Assembly (NCBI RefSeq): GCF_016863635.1
Contig: NZ_BOPG01000115.1
Span: 1-51,888, forward strand
DNA length: 51,888 bases
Direction of reading: 5' to 3'
Origin: Virgisporangium aurantiacum
GTDB lineage: Bacteria > Actinomycetota > Actinomycetes > Mycobacteriales > Micromonosporaceae
Under the pieces are notes generated by a model, which saw only the letters and a list, made by a program, of their open reading frames with translations, did not search any database and was not told the origin of the DNA. This document shows, in pieces, positions 16,842 to 23,442 of the stretch. Position 1 is the stretch's first letter, and every line of letters begins with the position of its first letter. The position numbers and the translations under genes are program-made.

Positions 16842-17867
16842 GTGCGAAGCACCATCAACCAAGCTTTCCGCGAGATGCGCGGTCTGCGTACCACCGACGC
16901 CGGCCGGCTACGCGGTGTCCACCTGCGCAACAGCTCACTTCACCCGCCCCACCGAGCGTTGGCCGGCACGCCACAGCCATGGCGCGACCAGCTTCAGGCA
17001 GCCATTCAGGCACGCGATGCCGGGACGGTGACGCCGGACAGCCCCGAGTACCTGGTGATCTCCGACGGCGCCGTGATCGCCGTCCTCACCGCGGCCGCCC
17101 ATGTCGTGATCCCGGACTATCCACTGTCGACACTTCAGGCCAGGCACCAGCGCGCTGCCGCCGACGCGGTCAACGATCTGCACCGGCACACCCTGCGGGA
17201 CCTGGCCGATCGACGCGCCACCCGCGACGGACGCGACGACGACGTTACAGCGGAATACGAGGCCTACCCAGACGGTGCTCTGCGGGTTGCGGCGCTGCAC
17301 GACATGACCAACACGCGCTGGGTCCACATCAGCGCCGACCTCGCCCAAACCCGGAACACGGTATGCACGGCGTGCGGCGTGGCCGACCCGCAGCAGGTGG
17401 TCATCGTCACCGCCGTTGGATACGGCAAGTACGGCCGGGACCGGCACCGGTTGGACCTGGACCTGTTGGCCACGATGCACGAGATCGCCGACGAGCACCA
17501 CGTATCGCTCCGGACAGTCGGTGACTGGCTCGACGCCAGTGGCGCCACCACCGCCACCGACATCGAGCCGTGCGCCGTCCGGGAGGAGTTCGCCGCCGCA
17601 TACATCGGCCCGTTCCAGGACGAACGGGAGTACACCCGGCACCGCATGGCCGAGCTCGGGTGGACCCACGCCATACGCGCCGCCGGAATACCCGCCAGTT
17701 ACCTCGACATCGGCGCCATCAACCGCGACTGGTTCAGCCGGCAGGTCCGCGGCGTCGAATCCGGGACGTGGGGCCGAATCGAAGTATTCCGCCGCGGCGT
17801 CGACCGGGGCGATGAGACCGCGACGGCTGAGCACGACACGCCGCCCTCGGAACGGAGGCAACCGTGA
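16842..17867 (+). CDS. Protein with ArdA-like antirestriction C-terminus
   Basis: GTG 16842 follows AAGGGAG at 16828-16834. The 341-residue protein has an unidentified N-terminal part (about 1-165) with a helix-rich region. From about 165 a second part includes WVHISADLAQ, CTACGVADPQQ, and LDLLATMHEIADEHHVSLR. The last 95 residues (FAAAYIGPFQDEREYTRHRM, then ASYLDIGAINRDWF, then IEVFRR) match the third-domain pattern of ArdA proteins, which mimic B-form DNA and block type I restriction enzymes. The match was made by eye and the rest differs from classical ArdA (about 165 aa), so antirestriction activity is a hypothesis. Its stop overlaps the next GTG at 17864. Confidence 0.5.
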   Translation: MRSTINQAFREMRGLRTTDAGRLRGVHLRNSSLHPPHRALAGTPQPWRDQLQAAIQARDAGTVTPDSPEYLVISDGAVIAVLTAAAHVVIPDYPLSTLQARHQRAAADAVNDLHRHTLRDLADRRATRDGRDDDVTAEYEAYPDGALRVAALHDMTNTRWVHISADLAQTRNTVCTACGVADPQQVVIVTAVGYGKYGRDRHRLDLDLLATMHEIADEHHVSLRTVGDWLDASGATTATDIEPCAVREEFAAAYIGPFQDEREYTRHRMAELGWTHAIRAAGIPASYLDIGAINRDWFSRQVRGVESGTWGRIEVFRRGVDRGDETATAEHDTPPSERRQP

Positions 17868-18658
17868 GCGCAAACCCGAACGATTCAACGACACCGGTCC
17901 GTCGGGTTCTCGGGTCCGATGACCTTGACCACATCTTCTGTGCGATCCGCGCCGCAACCGGCACCGGGCATCTGCTCAACACCGTCCTCGCCGCCCTGTA
18001 CGTCGCGCTCACGGGCAAGCCCGGGGACGGCGACGCGGGGATGACCGCCTCCGGCGTCCACCCGGACCGCTACGCCATCCCCACCAGCCAATGGCAAGCC
18101 ATCACCACAGCGATCACCAACCGGGCACAGGCATGGGGCACCGCCGCCGAGGTCGCTCTGGAACTGGCCATGAACCTGATGCCCACCCAGTACGCCGACC
18201 CAGCCGTCCCCGCCCCGAACTTCGCCCTGCCCGACTACCGGCCAAACGAATACCGGCTGACACTCACCCGGGACGCAGTCGACGTCATCTCCGCATGCGA
18301 ACTCCACCTGGAACGGCTACGCGCCTTCTACGGCCCGGCATCCGACATCTACCAGACCGCGATGCACAGCTGGCACCGCAACCTGACCAGTCTGTTGACC
18401 ATGAACACCGGCGGTCACACGACCGTTAGCCGTGACGGTGACCTGTCCCTGTTCATTCGCGCAGCAAACGGACTGGTCTTCGCCCTCATCTTCCACGGAG
18501 CGACCCGCCGGTGCACCGGTAAGGGCTGCGCAGCACTGATCGACGACGATGGTGCTACGCGCCCGGCCGGGACCGGTGCGGCCGTTCGTGTCCACAAGCA
18601 CATCCCGACCTACCCGGTCGGCGCGCCGCGCCCGGGCACGTGGACGTTCCACTCGTAG
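17864..18658 (+). CDS. Hypothetical protein, 264 aa
   Basis: Not recognised. GTG 17864 overlaps the stop of the ArdA-like gene (GTGA), so the two are translationally coupled. It is a soluble protein with a helical middle (ITTAITNRAQAWGTAAEVALELAMNL and VDVISACELHLERLRAFYG). Two closely spaced Cys near the end (CTGKGCAALIDDD) are followed by His-rich strands. A role alongside the ArdA-like protein is the only contextual hint. Confidence 0.6.
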   Translation: MSANPNDSTTPVRRVLGSDDLDHIFCAIRAATGTGHLLNTVLAALYVALTGKPGDGDAGMTASGVHPDRYAIPTSQWQAITTAITNRAQAWGTAAEVALELAMNLMPTQYADPAVPAPNFALPDYRPNEYRLTLTRDAVDVISACELHLERLRAFYGPASDIYQTAMHSWHRNLTSLLTMNTGGHTTVSRDGDLSLFIRAANGLVFALIFHGATRRCTGKGCAALIDDDGATRPAGTGAAVRVHKHIPTYPVGAPRPGTWTFHS

Positions 18659-18758
18659 CCGAGGGCCTGCTTCCACAACGCACGGCATTGACCTGGCCCG
18701 ACATCACGCCGGTCCCCCGCCTGTTCGTTTCCCTCGATGCGCAAGGGAGTAACGCAAA

Positions 18759-19517
18759 GTGTTCCGCCACATCGGCCGAGCCCGGACGACGCTGGCGTCG
18801 GCAATGTTCGGCTACCGCACGCGCACGGTCATCGCCGCCATCGCTGCGGCGACCGTTGGTGCGATCGCCGCCCGGCGCTGGCGGCGACGGGAACTCGACG
18901 CCGCGCGCAGCGCCGTCGCCGCTTGGCGGTCCGACGCCCTCCACGACCCGTTGACACACCTACCCAACCGGCGTGCCGCCCTCATCGAAGTCAACGCCCG
19001 CCTCTACACAGGCGAACGGTTCCTGTTCGTTCTGGTCGACCTCGACGACTTCAAGGCCGTCAACGACACCTATGGTCACCCCACCGGCGACGACCTCCTC
19101 ACCGTCGTCGCGGCCCGTCTACGCGCGGCCGTCCCGTCGGACGGGTTGGTCGCCCGGTTGGGTGGCGACGAGTTCCTGGTCCTGTTGACCGACGACGGCG
19201 GCGACCCCAGCGCTGCCATCTCGCCGGTGCTGAGCCTCCTCACCGAGCCCGTACAGATCGAGGCGGTAGCCCTGCAACCCCGAGCAAGCGCTGGCGTGGC
19301 CCAGCCACCCGCCGGCGCACCGGCGAACTGGCGGTACCTGATCGTCAGGGCTGATCGGGCGTTGTACCGCGCCAAGGCCACCACCGACGGTGTGGCTGTC
19401 TACGACTCCAGCCTGGACACCGTCGACGCCAGCGATACTGCGCGGCCACACCATCGCCGCCGCGACCGTCAACGCGGGCCGACTGGCTCCGACGCCATCG
19501 GTCCAGACACCGACTGA
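18759..19517 (+). CDS. Membrane-anchored GGDEF protein (diguanylate cyclase-like)
   Basis: GTG 18759 follows AAGGGAG at 18743-18749. One membrane span is at about residues 20-41. The GGDEF domain starts HDPLTHLPNR, has FLFVLVDLDDFKAVND with the metal-binding Asp and GHPTGDDLL, and carries an intact GGDEF at about 135-139. It should convert two GTP into c-di-GMP. The inhibitory RxxD site upstream of GGDEF is absent (PSDGLVARLGGDEF), so product feedback is probably missing. No sensor domain is present apart from the anchor. It is unusual to find c-di-GMP synthesis among transfer genes. Confidence 0.8.
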   Translation: MFRHIGRARTTLASAMFGYRTRTVIAAIAAATVGAIAARRWRRRELDAARSAVAAWRSDALHDPLTHLPNRRAALIEVNARLYTGERFLFVLVDLDDFKAVNDTYGHPTGDDLLTVVAARLRAAVPSDGLVARLGGDEFLVLLTDDGGDPSAAISPVLSLLTEPVQIEAVALQPRASAGVAQPPAGAPANWRYLIVRADRALYRAKATTDGVAVYDSSLDTVDASDTARPHHRRRDRQRGPTGSDAIGPDTD

Positions 19518-19523
19518 GCTCAT

Positions 19524-19552
19524 GCGCGTGCCCTCTCCCGGGCATCACGCGC
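19524..19552 (+). terminator. Hairpin after the GGDEF gene
   Basis: GCGCGTGCCC (19524-19533) pairs with GGGCATCACGCGC (19540-19552), 7 bp plus 3 bp with a two-base bulge, starting 7 nt after the GGDEF stop codon. No U-tract. It could terminate the upstream transcript. Confidence 0.4.
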
Positions 19553-19565
19553 CTGCCGCACCTGC

Positions 19566-19611
19566 GCCTCCGGACGCTGGGGCGGCGGTGGCGCGTCCAA
19601 CACCTGGAGGC
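19566..19611 (+). promoter_or_regulatory. Hairpin that pairs the ribosome site of the DUF2637 gene
   Basis: GCCTCC (19566-19571) can pair with GGAGGC (19606-19611), which contains the ribosome site of GTG 19616. The adjoining GGACGC (19572-19577) pairs with GCGTCC (19593-19598). In this fold the site is hidden, so translation may be conditional. Confidence 0.4.
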
Positions 19612-19615
19612 CACC

Positions 19616-20452
19616 GTGGAACCGACGCCCCGCCACGGAGTGGCCGACAAGGCCACCCGCATCGTCGCCGTCGTCACTGTCTCCGGCCTGGCCGCCCTGG
19701 CCGGCTGGATTTCCTACCACCACATGCTCCTGTTGGCCCGCCGGTCCGGCCAGACCGGTGTCGACGCACATGCCTTCCCGCTCACCGTCGACGGGCTCGA
19801 CCTCATCGGCGTCCTCGTCCTGCTCGCCGACCGGCGCACCGGTCGCCGCAGCGGCTGGCTGCCCTGGACCGTCCTCTCCGTCGGAACCATCGCCAGCATC
19901 AGCGCCAACATCGCGGTCGCGCCGGACAACCTGGTCGCCCGCGCCATCTCCGGCTGGTCCGCCGTCGCCCTGCTTGCCGCCGCGAAGATGCTCGCGCACC
20001 TCTTCGAACCCGCCGAGCCCGCCCACCGGCATCCGCTGCCGGTGACGGTTACACCCGATCCTTCCTCCTCGCAGATTTCAGAGCTGCCCGCGTCCGAGCC
20101 GCCACCGGACGGCGCCACTCCCGTAGGCGATCGCGAGTGGCGCCTCAACAACGGCAATGCCGCCGGCCGGGTTCCCACGACTCCCGCCGCCTACGCCCGC
20201 TGGTGCGCCATCTGGGCTGCCACCCGCGACCTCCCCGCCGCGACGCGCGACGTCGCTCGTGCCCACGGGGTGTCACTACGCACCCTGCAGTTCATCCGCT
20301 CCGCCGGCGAAGCCGGCCAACTCACACCACCGCCACCGGACCGACCCGACCCGGTATCAGCCGGTCCAGCGGAGCACGCCCAACGTGATCTCGCAGATCC
20401 CGTTGGTCCAGAACCAGATCCGCAACCCGACCTCACCCGGCAGCCCGTCTGA
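19616..20452 (+). CDS. DUF2637 membrane protein (Spd-type transfer protein)
   Basis: GTG 19616 follows TGGAGG at 19605-19610. The N-terminal 120 residues contain four hydrophobic spans (IVAVVTVSGLAALAGWISY; AFPLTVDGLDLIGVLVLL; WLPWTVLSVGTIASISANIAV; AISGWSAVALLAAAKML) in the layout of DUF2637. Proteins of this group are found in actinobacterial conjugative plasmids, where they are linked to intramycelial spread. The C-terminal third (AYARWCAIWAATRDLPAATRDVARAHGVSLRTLQFIRSAG) looks like a helix-turn-helix. The protein may therefore tether DNA to the membrane; this is inference. Confidence 0.75.
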   Translation: MEPTPRHGVADKATRIVAVVTVSGLAALAGWISYHHMLLLARRSGQTGVDAHAFPLTVDGLDLIGVLVLLADRRTGRRSGWLPWTVLSVGTIASISANIAVAPDNLVARAISGWSAVALLAAAKMLAHLFEPAEPAHRHPLPVTVTPDPSSSQISELPASEPPPDGATPVGDREWRLNNGNAAGRVPTTPAAYARWCAIWAATRDLPAATRDVARAHGVSLRTLQFIRSAGEAGQLTPPPPDRPDPVSAGPAEHAQRDLADPVGPEPDPQPDLTRQPV

Positions 20453-20480
20453 CCCGCGCCCAGCCGCGCCGGGCAGGGTC
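20451..20480 (+). promoter_or_regulatory. Hairpin between DUF2637 and the short coupled ORF
   Basis: GACCCGCGCCC (20451-20461) pairs with GGGCAGGGTC (20471-20480) around loop AGCCGCGCC, 9 bp with an internal mismatch. It ends 10 nt before AAGGAGAA (20491-20498). Confidence 0.45.
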
Positions 20481-20503
20481 CAACAACCCGAAGGAGAATC
20501 AAC

Positions 20504-20596
20504 ATGCCCACACCAATCCGAAGCGCGCCGACCGTTGCCAGACCAGCAACCGCCCGTCCGATCCGGCGAAACTCGCACCACCGGTGGTCACGGTGA
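20504..20596 (+). CDS. 30-aa ORF coupled to the wall-hydrolase gene
   Basis: ATG 20504 has AAGGAGA at 20491-20497 and encodes a 30-residue basic peptide beginning MPTPIRSAPTVARP and ending HHRWSR. Its TGA (20594-20596) overlaps the GTG of the hydrolase at 20593 (GTGA). The hydrolase has no good ribosome site, so this ORF is its likely translational entry point. No function for the peptide itself is seen. Confidence 0.5.
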   Translation: MPTPIRSAPTVARPATARPIRRNSHHRWSR

Positions 20597-21645
20597 GCGG
20601 CAAGGCCACTGCCGGAGTCGCCATACTGCTCGTCGCCGTCACGACGACCTGTCTCGCCGCCGTCCTCCTCGGCGCCGGTACCGTCGCCATCGCCGCGTGC
20701 ACCGACCCGGCGTTCGGCCCGAGCAGTTCGTCACCGACGCCTGTCGCCGGATGGTCAGCGATCGGGCGGTGGAACCGTAGCCAGATCGGCAATGCCTCGA
20801 TCATCGTCACGGTCGGTCGACAACTGCGCGTGCCGTCCCGCGGCTGGGTTGTCGCTGTGGCCGCGGCCATGCAGGAGTCGTCACTTACAAACGTTGGTGA
20901 TCTGGGCTCCGACAACGACCACGACAGCCTCGGTCTGTTCCAACAACGACCATCCCAAGGGTGGGGAAACCCCGCCCAGCTCATGGATCCCGTCTACGCC
21001 GCCACACAGTTCTACACCCATCTGCTCCGTGTCCCGCACTGGCAAGATCTGCCCCTCACCGAGGCGGCTCAGGCCGTTCAGCGCAGCGCCACGCCGGACT
21101 CCTACTCGATCTGGGAGGGCGATGCCATCGCCGTCGTCGCCGCCGTCAGCGGCCTTGGCCAGGCCGGCCTGACCACCTGCGGCGGTGCCGGCACCTGGAC
21201 CCAACCGGTCCGCGGCCCGATCGTGTCCGGGTTCCGAACCGCGAACCGACCAACGCACCAAGGTGTCGACATCGGCGCCCCTCGCGGCGCCGTCGTACGC
21301 GCGGCCTCTGCCGGCGCCGTCGTCCGGGTCCGGTGCGACATCGAACCCGTGTCATGGGGCTGCGACCGCGACGGTCACCCCACCCTGGTCCGTGGGTGCG
21401 GCTGGTATCTCGACATTGCCCATGCGGCAGGCATCATCACCAGGTACTGCCACCTCAGCACCCACCCCCTCGTCCAGGAAGGACAGACCGTGGCCGCCGG
21501 TGAGCCTATCGGCATTGTGGGCTCGTCCGGCCACTCCAGCGGGCCACACCTGCACTTCGAGACGCATCATGGCGGTGACCGCAGCAGCGCCGGGGCAGAA
21601 GATCCCGTACCGTTCATGCGTAAACGCGGCGCCCCCATCGATTGA
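20593..21645 (+). CDS. Exported lysozyme-like / M23 peptidase wall hydrolase
   Basis: A 350-residue protein starting at GTG 20593 (an in-frame GTG at 20584 is possible). A hydrophobic N-terminal span (about 6-36) exports or anchors it. A lysozyme-like segment follows, with MQESSL at about 94-99 (catalytic Glu) and DNDHDSLGLFQQRPSQGWG. From about 200 the LytM/M23 peptidase domain shows the zinc ligands HQGVD (about 221-225) and HLHFE near 318. The two activities would cut glycan and peptide. In transfer elements such proteins open the wall for the DNA channel (VirB1/TcpG-like role). It is the last gene of the plus-strand block. Confidence 0.85.
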   Translation: MSGKATAGVAILLVAVTTTCLAAVLLGAGTVAIAACTDPAFGPSSSSPTPVAGWSAIGRWNRSQIGNASIIVTVGRQLRVPSRGWVVAVAAAMQESSLTNVGDLGSDNDHDSLGLFQQRPSQGWGNPAQLMDPVYAATQFYTHLLRVPHWQDLPLTEAAQAVQRSATPDSYSIWEGDAIAVVAAVSGLGQAGLTTCGGAGTWTQPVRGPIVSGFRTANRPTHQGVDIGAPRGAVVRAASAGAVVRVRCDIEPVSWGCDRDGHPTLVRGCGWYLDIAHAAGIITRYCHLSTHPLVQEGQTVAAGEPIGIVGSSGHSSGPHLHFETHHGGDRSSAGAEDPVPFMRKRGAPID

Positions 21646-21653
21646 GGTCCGCC

Positions 21654-21693
21654 GTCGTGTAGGTTCTCATCCGCGATGACGGATTCTCACGAC
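21654..21693 (+). terminator. Possible terminator after the wall-hydrolase gene
   Basis: GTCGTG (21654-21659) pairs with CACGAC (21688-21693), and an inner TCCG-CGATGA-CGGA stem lies between. It lies just after the stop codon and before the convergent minus-strand genes. Weak stem, no U-tract. Confidence 0.3.
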
Positions 21694-21753
21694 CGTGGCA
21701 GCGGCACTGGCGCATCCGGCTATTTGTGACAACCAGTTGCACATTCCATTGGC

Positions 21754-22131
21754 TCACGTCACTACCTCGACGGGCCGGCGGCTGGCGTAGTCAGGCGGTG
21801 GTCGGTTGAGTGGCGTAAGGCTTGTCTCCCACGCATCCGGCCGGTAGTCCCAGGCCAACCCGTGCTTCAGACACCAGTTCCACGTCTCCAAAGGAATCTC
21901 CCAGGGAGACACAAGTAGCTTGCCTTCGAGGAGATCCGGTTCCTCATCCCAGCCAGGGATCTCGGCGGGTAGGTCGGCGCAGAGCAAGGAGACCAGCTCG
22001 GCGTATCGCGGACTACCCCACCAGTCGTGGGCCACCATGTTCCCCCACAGGGCAAGGGAGATCGGATGAAAGCTGCGCTCGTCCATGCGCCGGCCGACCT
22101 CGGTACGTACGGATCGCCAGTGCCGCCCCAA
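21754..22131 (-). CDS. Hypothetical protein, 125 aa
   Basis: Not recognised. TTG 22131 is taken as start, with AAGGG upstream; ATG 22086 is the alternative. It is Trp-rich and acidic (ISLALWGNMVAHDWWGSPRYAELVSLLCADLP, WEIPLETWNWCLKHG). Twenty-six nt separate it from the upstream 22158-22442 gene, so the two form a small operon. Codon use is less GC-rich than the flanking blocks, in line with acquired DNA. Confidence 0.5.
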   Translation of the reverse strand: MGRHWRSVRTEVGRRMDERSFHPISLALWGNMVAHDWWGSPRYAELVSLLCADLPAEIPGWDEEPDLLEGKLLVSPWEIPLETWNWCLKHGLAWDYRPDAWETSLTPLNRPPPDYASRRPVEVVT

Positions 22132-22157
22132 GAGCTGTGCTGCCCTTCTGTCGCCGA

Positions 22158-22442
22158 TTAGCGTCGGCGGCCGTCCTGCAACACCTCAGTAATGCCAATG
22201 ACGTCGGCTGAGTCCTCGGTGATGAGCGGGAGGATGTCGCGCGTGGTGACCATGCTCATGCGCGACATCTCCGCGTCGCTGAAGAGTCGGTGAAACGGCT
22301 CGATCGTGTCGCGCCAGATCTCCACGACGAGACCAGCGGCCGCAACGGAGATCAGGAGTGGTCCGGCAATGCCGCGCTGCGCCAATAGCTCGCGACCGCC
22401 CTTGAGCGCCGCCTCGTAGTCCAGTTCCTCGTGAGACGTCAT
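22158..22442 (-). CDS. Hypothetical protein, 94 aa
   Basis: Not recognised. ATG 22442 begins MTSHEELDYEAALKGGREL; the middle forms a likely strand-helix unit (AGPLLISVAAAGLVVEIWRDT). It is the first gene of a two-gene minus-strand pair with 21754-22131. The 261 nt between it and the prepilin peptidase hold a T7 run at about 22650 but no gene. Confidence 0.5.
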   Translation of the reverse strand: MTSHEELDYEAALKGGRELLAQRGIAGPLLISVAAAGLVVEIWRDTIEPFHRLFSDAEMSRMSMVTTRDILPLITEDSADVIGITEVLQDGRRR

Positions 22443-22703
22443 GCGACCAGTCTAAGGATCGCCAAGATCGACTATGAGCGACCGGCTTCTAATGGCACGC
22501 CCCGCTCATCAGACCGCTGCAGGTCGTCTCCTGACATACATGACTTTGGAAAGACGGAGTCAGGCCCACGTCGGTCGTCTGCCGGCCGACAAAGATCGAT
22601 GCGAACCCACCCCTGTGAGAGCCGATTCCCGGCAGCAAGGTCGCTCTTTTTTTGTGTCCTGCAAACGTTTCCGTAGCTGTAAGCCAGGTCCCACAGCCAG
22701 CCG

Positions 22704-23417
22704 TCATCTCGTGAGTATGAGGGCGAGGAGCCCACCGACGAGTAGGGCGGGGCCGAACGGCAGCGCGGAGCGGCGGTCGATCCGTTTTGTCGCGAGCAAC
22801 GCGAGGGCGACAGGCGCCTGGAGCAGGAACGGTCCAACGGCCGCGATGGTAAGAGCGGCCGGGCTCTGCCAGCCGGCCAGCATGGCGGTCCACGTGGCGG
22901 CCTTGACGTCGCCCAGTCCGAGTCCGCCGGTCGCTGTCGCCAGGACGAGCAGGATGATGCCGACGCTGGCGCCGCTTGCGAAGGCTCGCAGCGGCCGATG
23001 GAGGTCGCCGACGACGACGCCGTGAGCCGCGATCGCGGCTGCGCACATGGCGGCCGCTGGCAGGATCAGAACGTTCGGCAGCCGACGGCTACGGAGGTCG
23101 ACAAATGCTGCGGCGACCGCGAGTAGTCCGCTGATCAGCAGCACGGGCAGGAGGGGGCTGTGCAGGAATCGAGCAGTCAGTAGTCCGCTGGTGGCCGCTG
23201 ATGCGAGGCAGATGGTGTGACAACGACGGACCCTGTTCGAATCCCGCGGTGGCGAGTCGATCGGGCAGCGCGGGAGGTCACTGGTGGTTGGCGTCGCTGA
23301 TGCGTTCTGATCGGGTCGGCTGGCGCTGAGGCGGTGGACGACCGACGACAGGTTTCGGCCGATCAACCCGCCGAGCACGGTGGCGGCGACAACGGCCAGG
23401 GCTGGTGCAATCAGCAC
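22704..23417 (-). CDS. A24 (TadV/CpaA-type) prepilin peptidase
   Basis: A 237-residue polytopic membrane protein. The two catalytic aspartates of type IV prepilin peptidases are visible: D107 in DLRSRRLPN and D170 in GGLGLGDVKAA. Start is GTG 23417 with GGAGGAGC upstream. There is an N-terminal span and a polar segment (about 32-66) before the catalytic core. It should cleave the leaders of the Flp-like pilin and the TadE-like proteins encoded in the same operon. It is the last gene of the Tad operon, 25 nt after the LysM-BTAD gene. Confidence 0.85.
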   Translation of the reverse strand: MLIAPALAVVAATVLGGLIGRNLSSVVHRLSASRPDQNASATPTTSDLPRCPIDSPPRDSNRVRRCHTICLASAATSGLLTARFLHSPLLPVLLISGLLAVAAAFVDLRSRRLPNVLILPAAAMCAAAIAAHGVVVGDLHRPLRAFASGASVGIILLVLATATGGLGLGDVKAATWTAMLAGWQSPAALTIAAVGPFLLQAPVALALLATKRIDRRSALPFGPALLVGGLLALILTR

Positions 23418-23442
23418 TGCTGCTCCTCCGCTGTCGAATCAG

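Noticed and set aside
16935..17957. 340-codon antisense frame under the ArdA-like gene
   Set aside because: No ribosome site or motif; the plus-strand frame has coupled starts and recognisable domains.
22640..22670. T-rich run as an intrinsic terminator
   Set aside because: CTCTTTTTTT is on the plus strand, but no stable stem precedes it and no plus-strand gene ends nearby.
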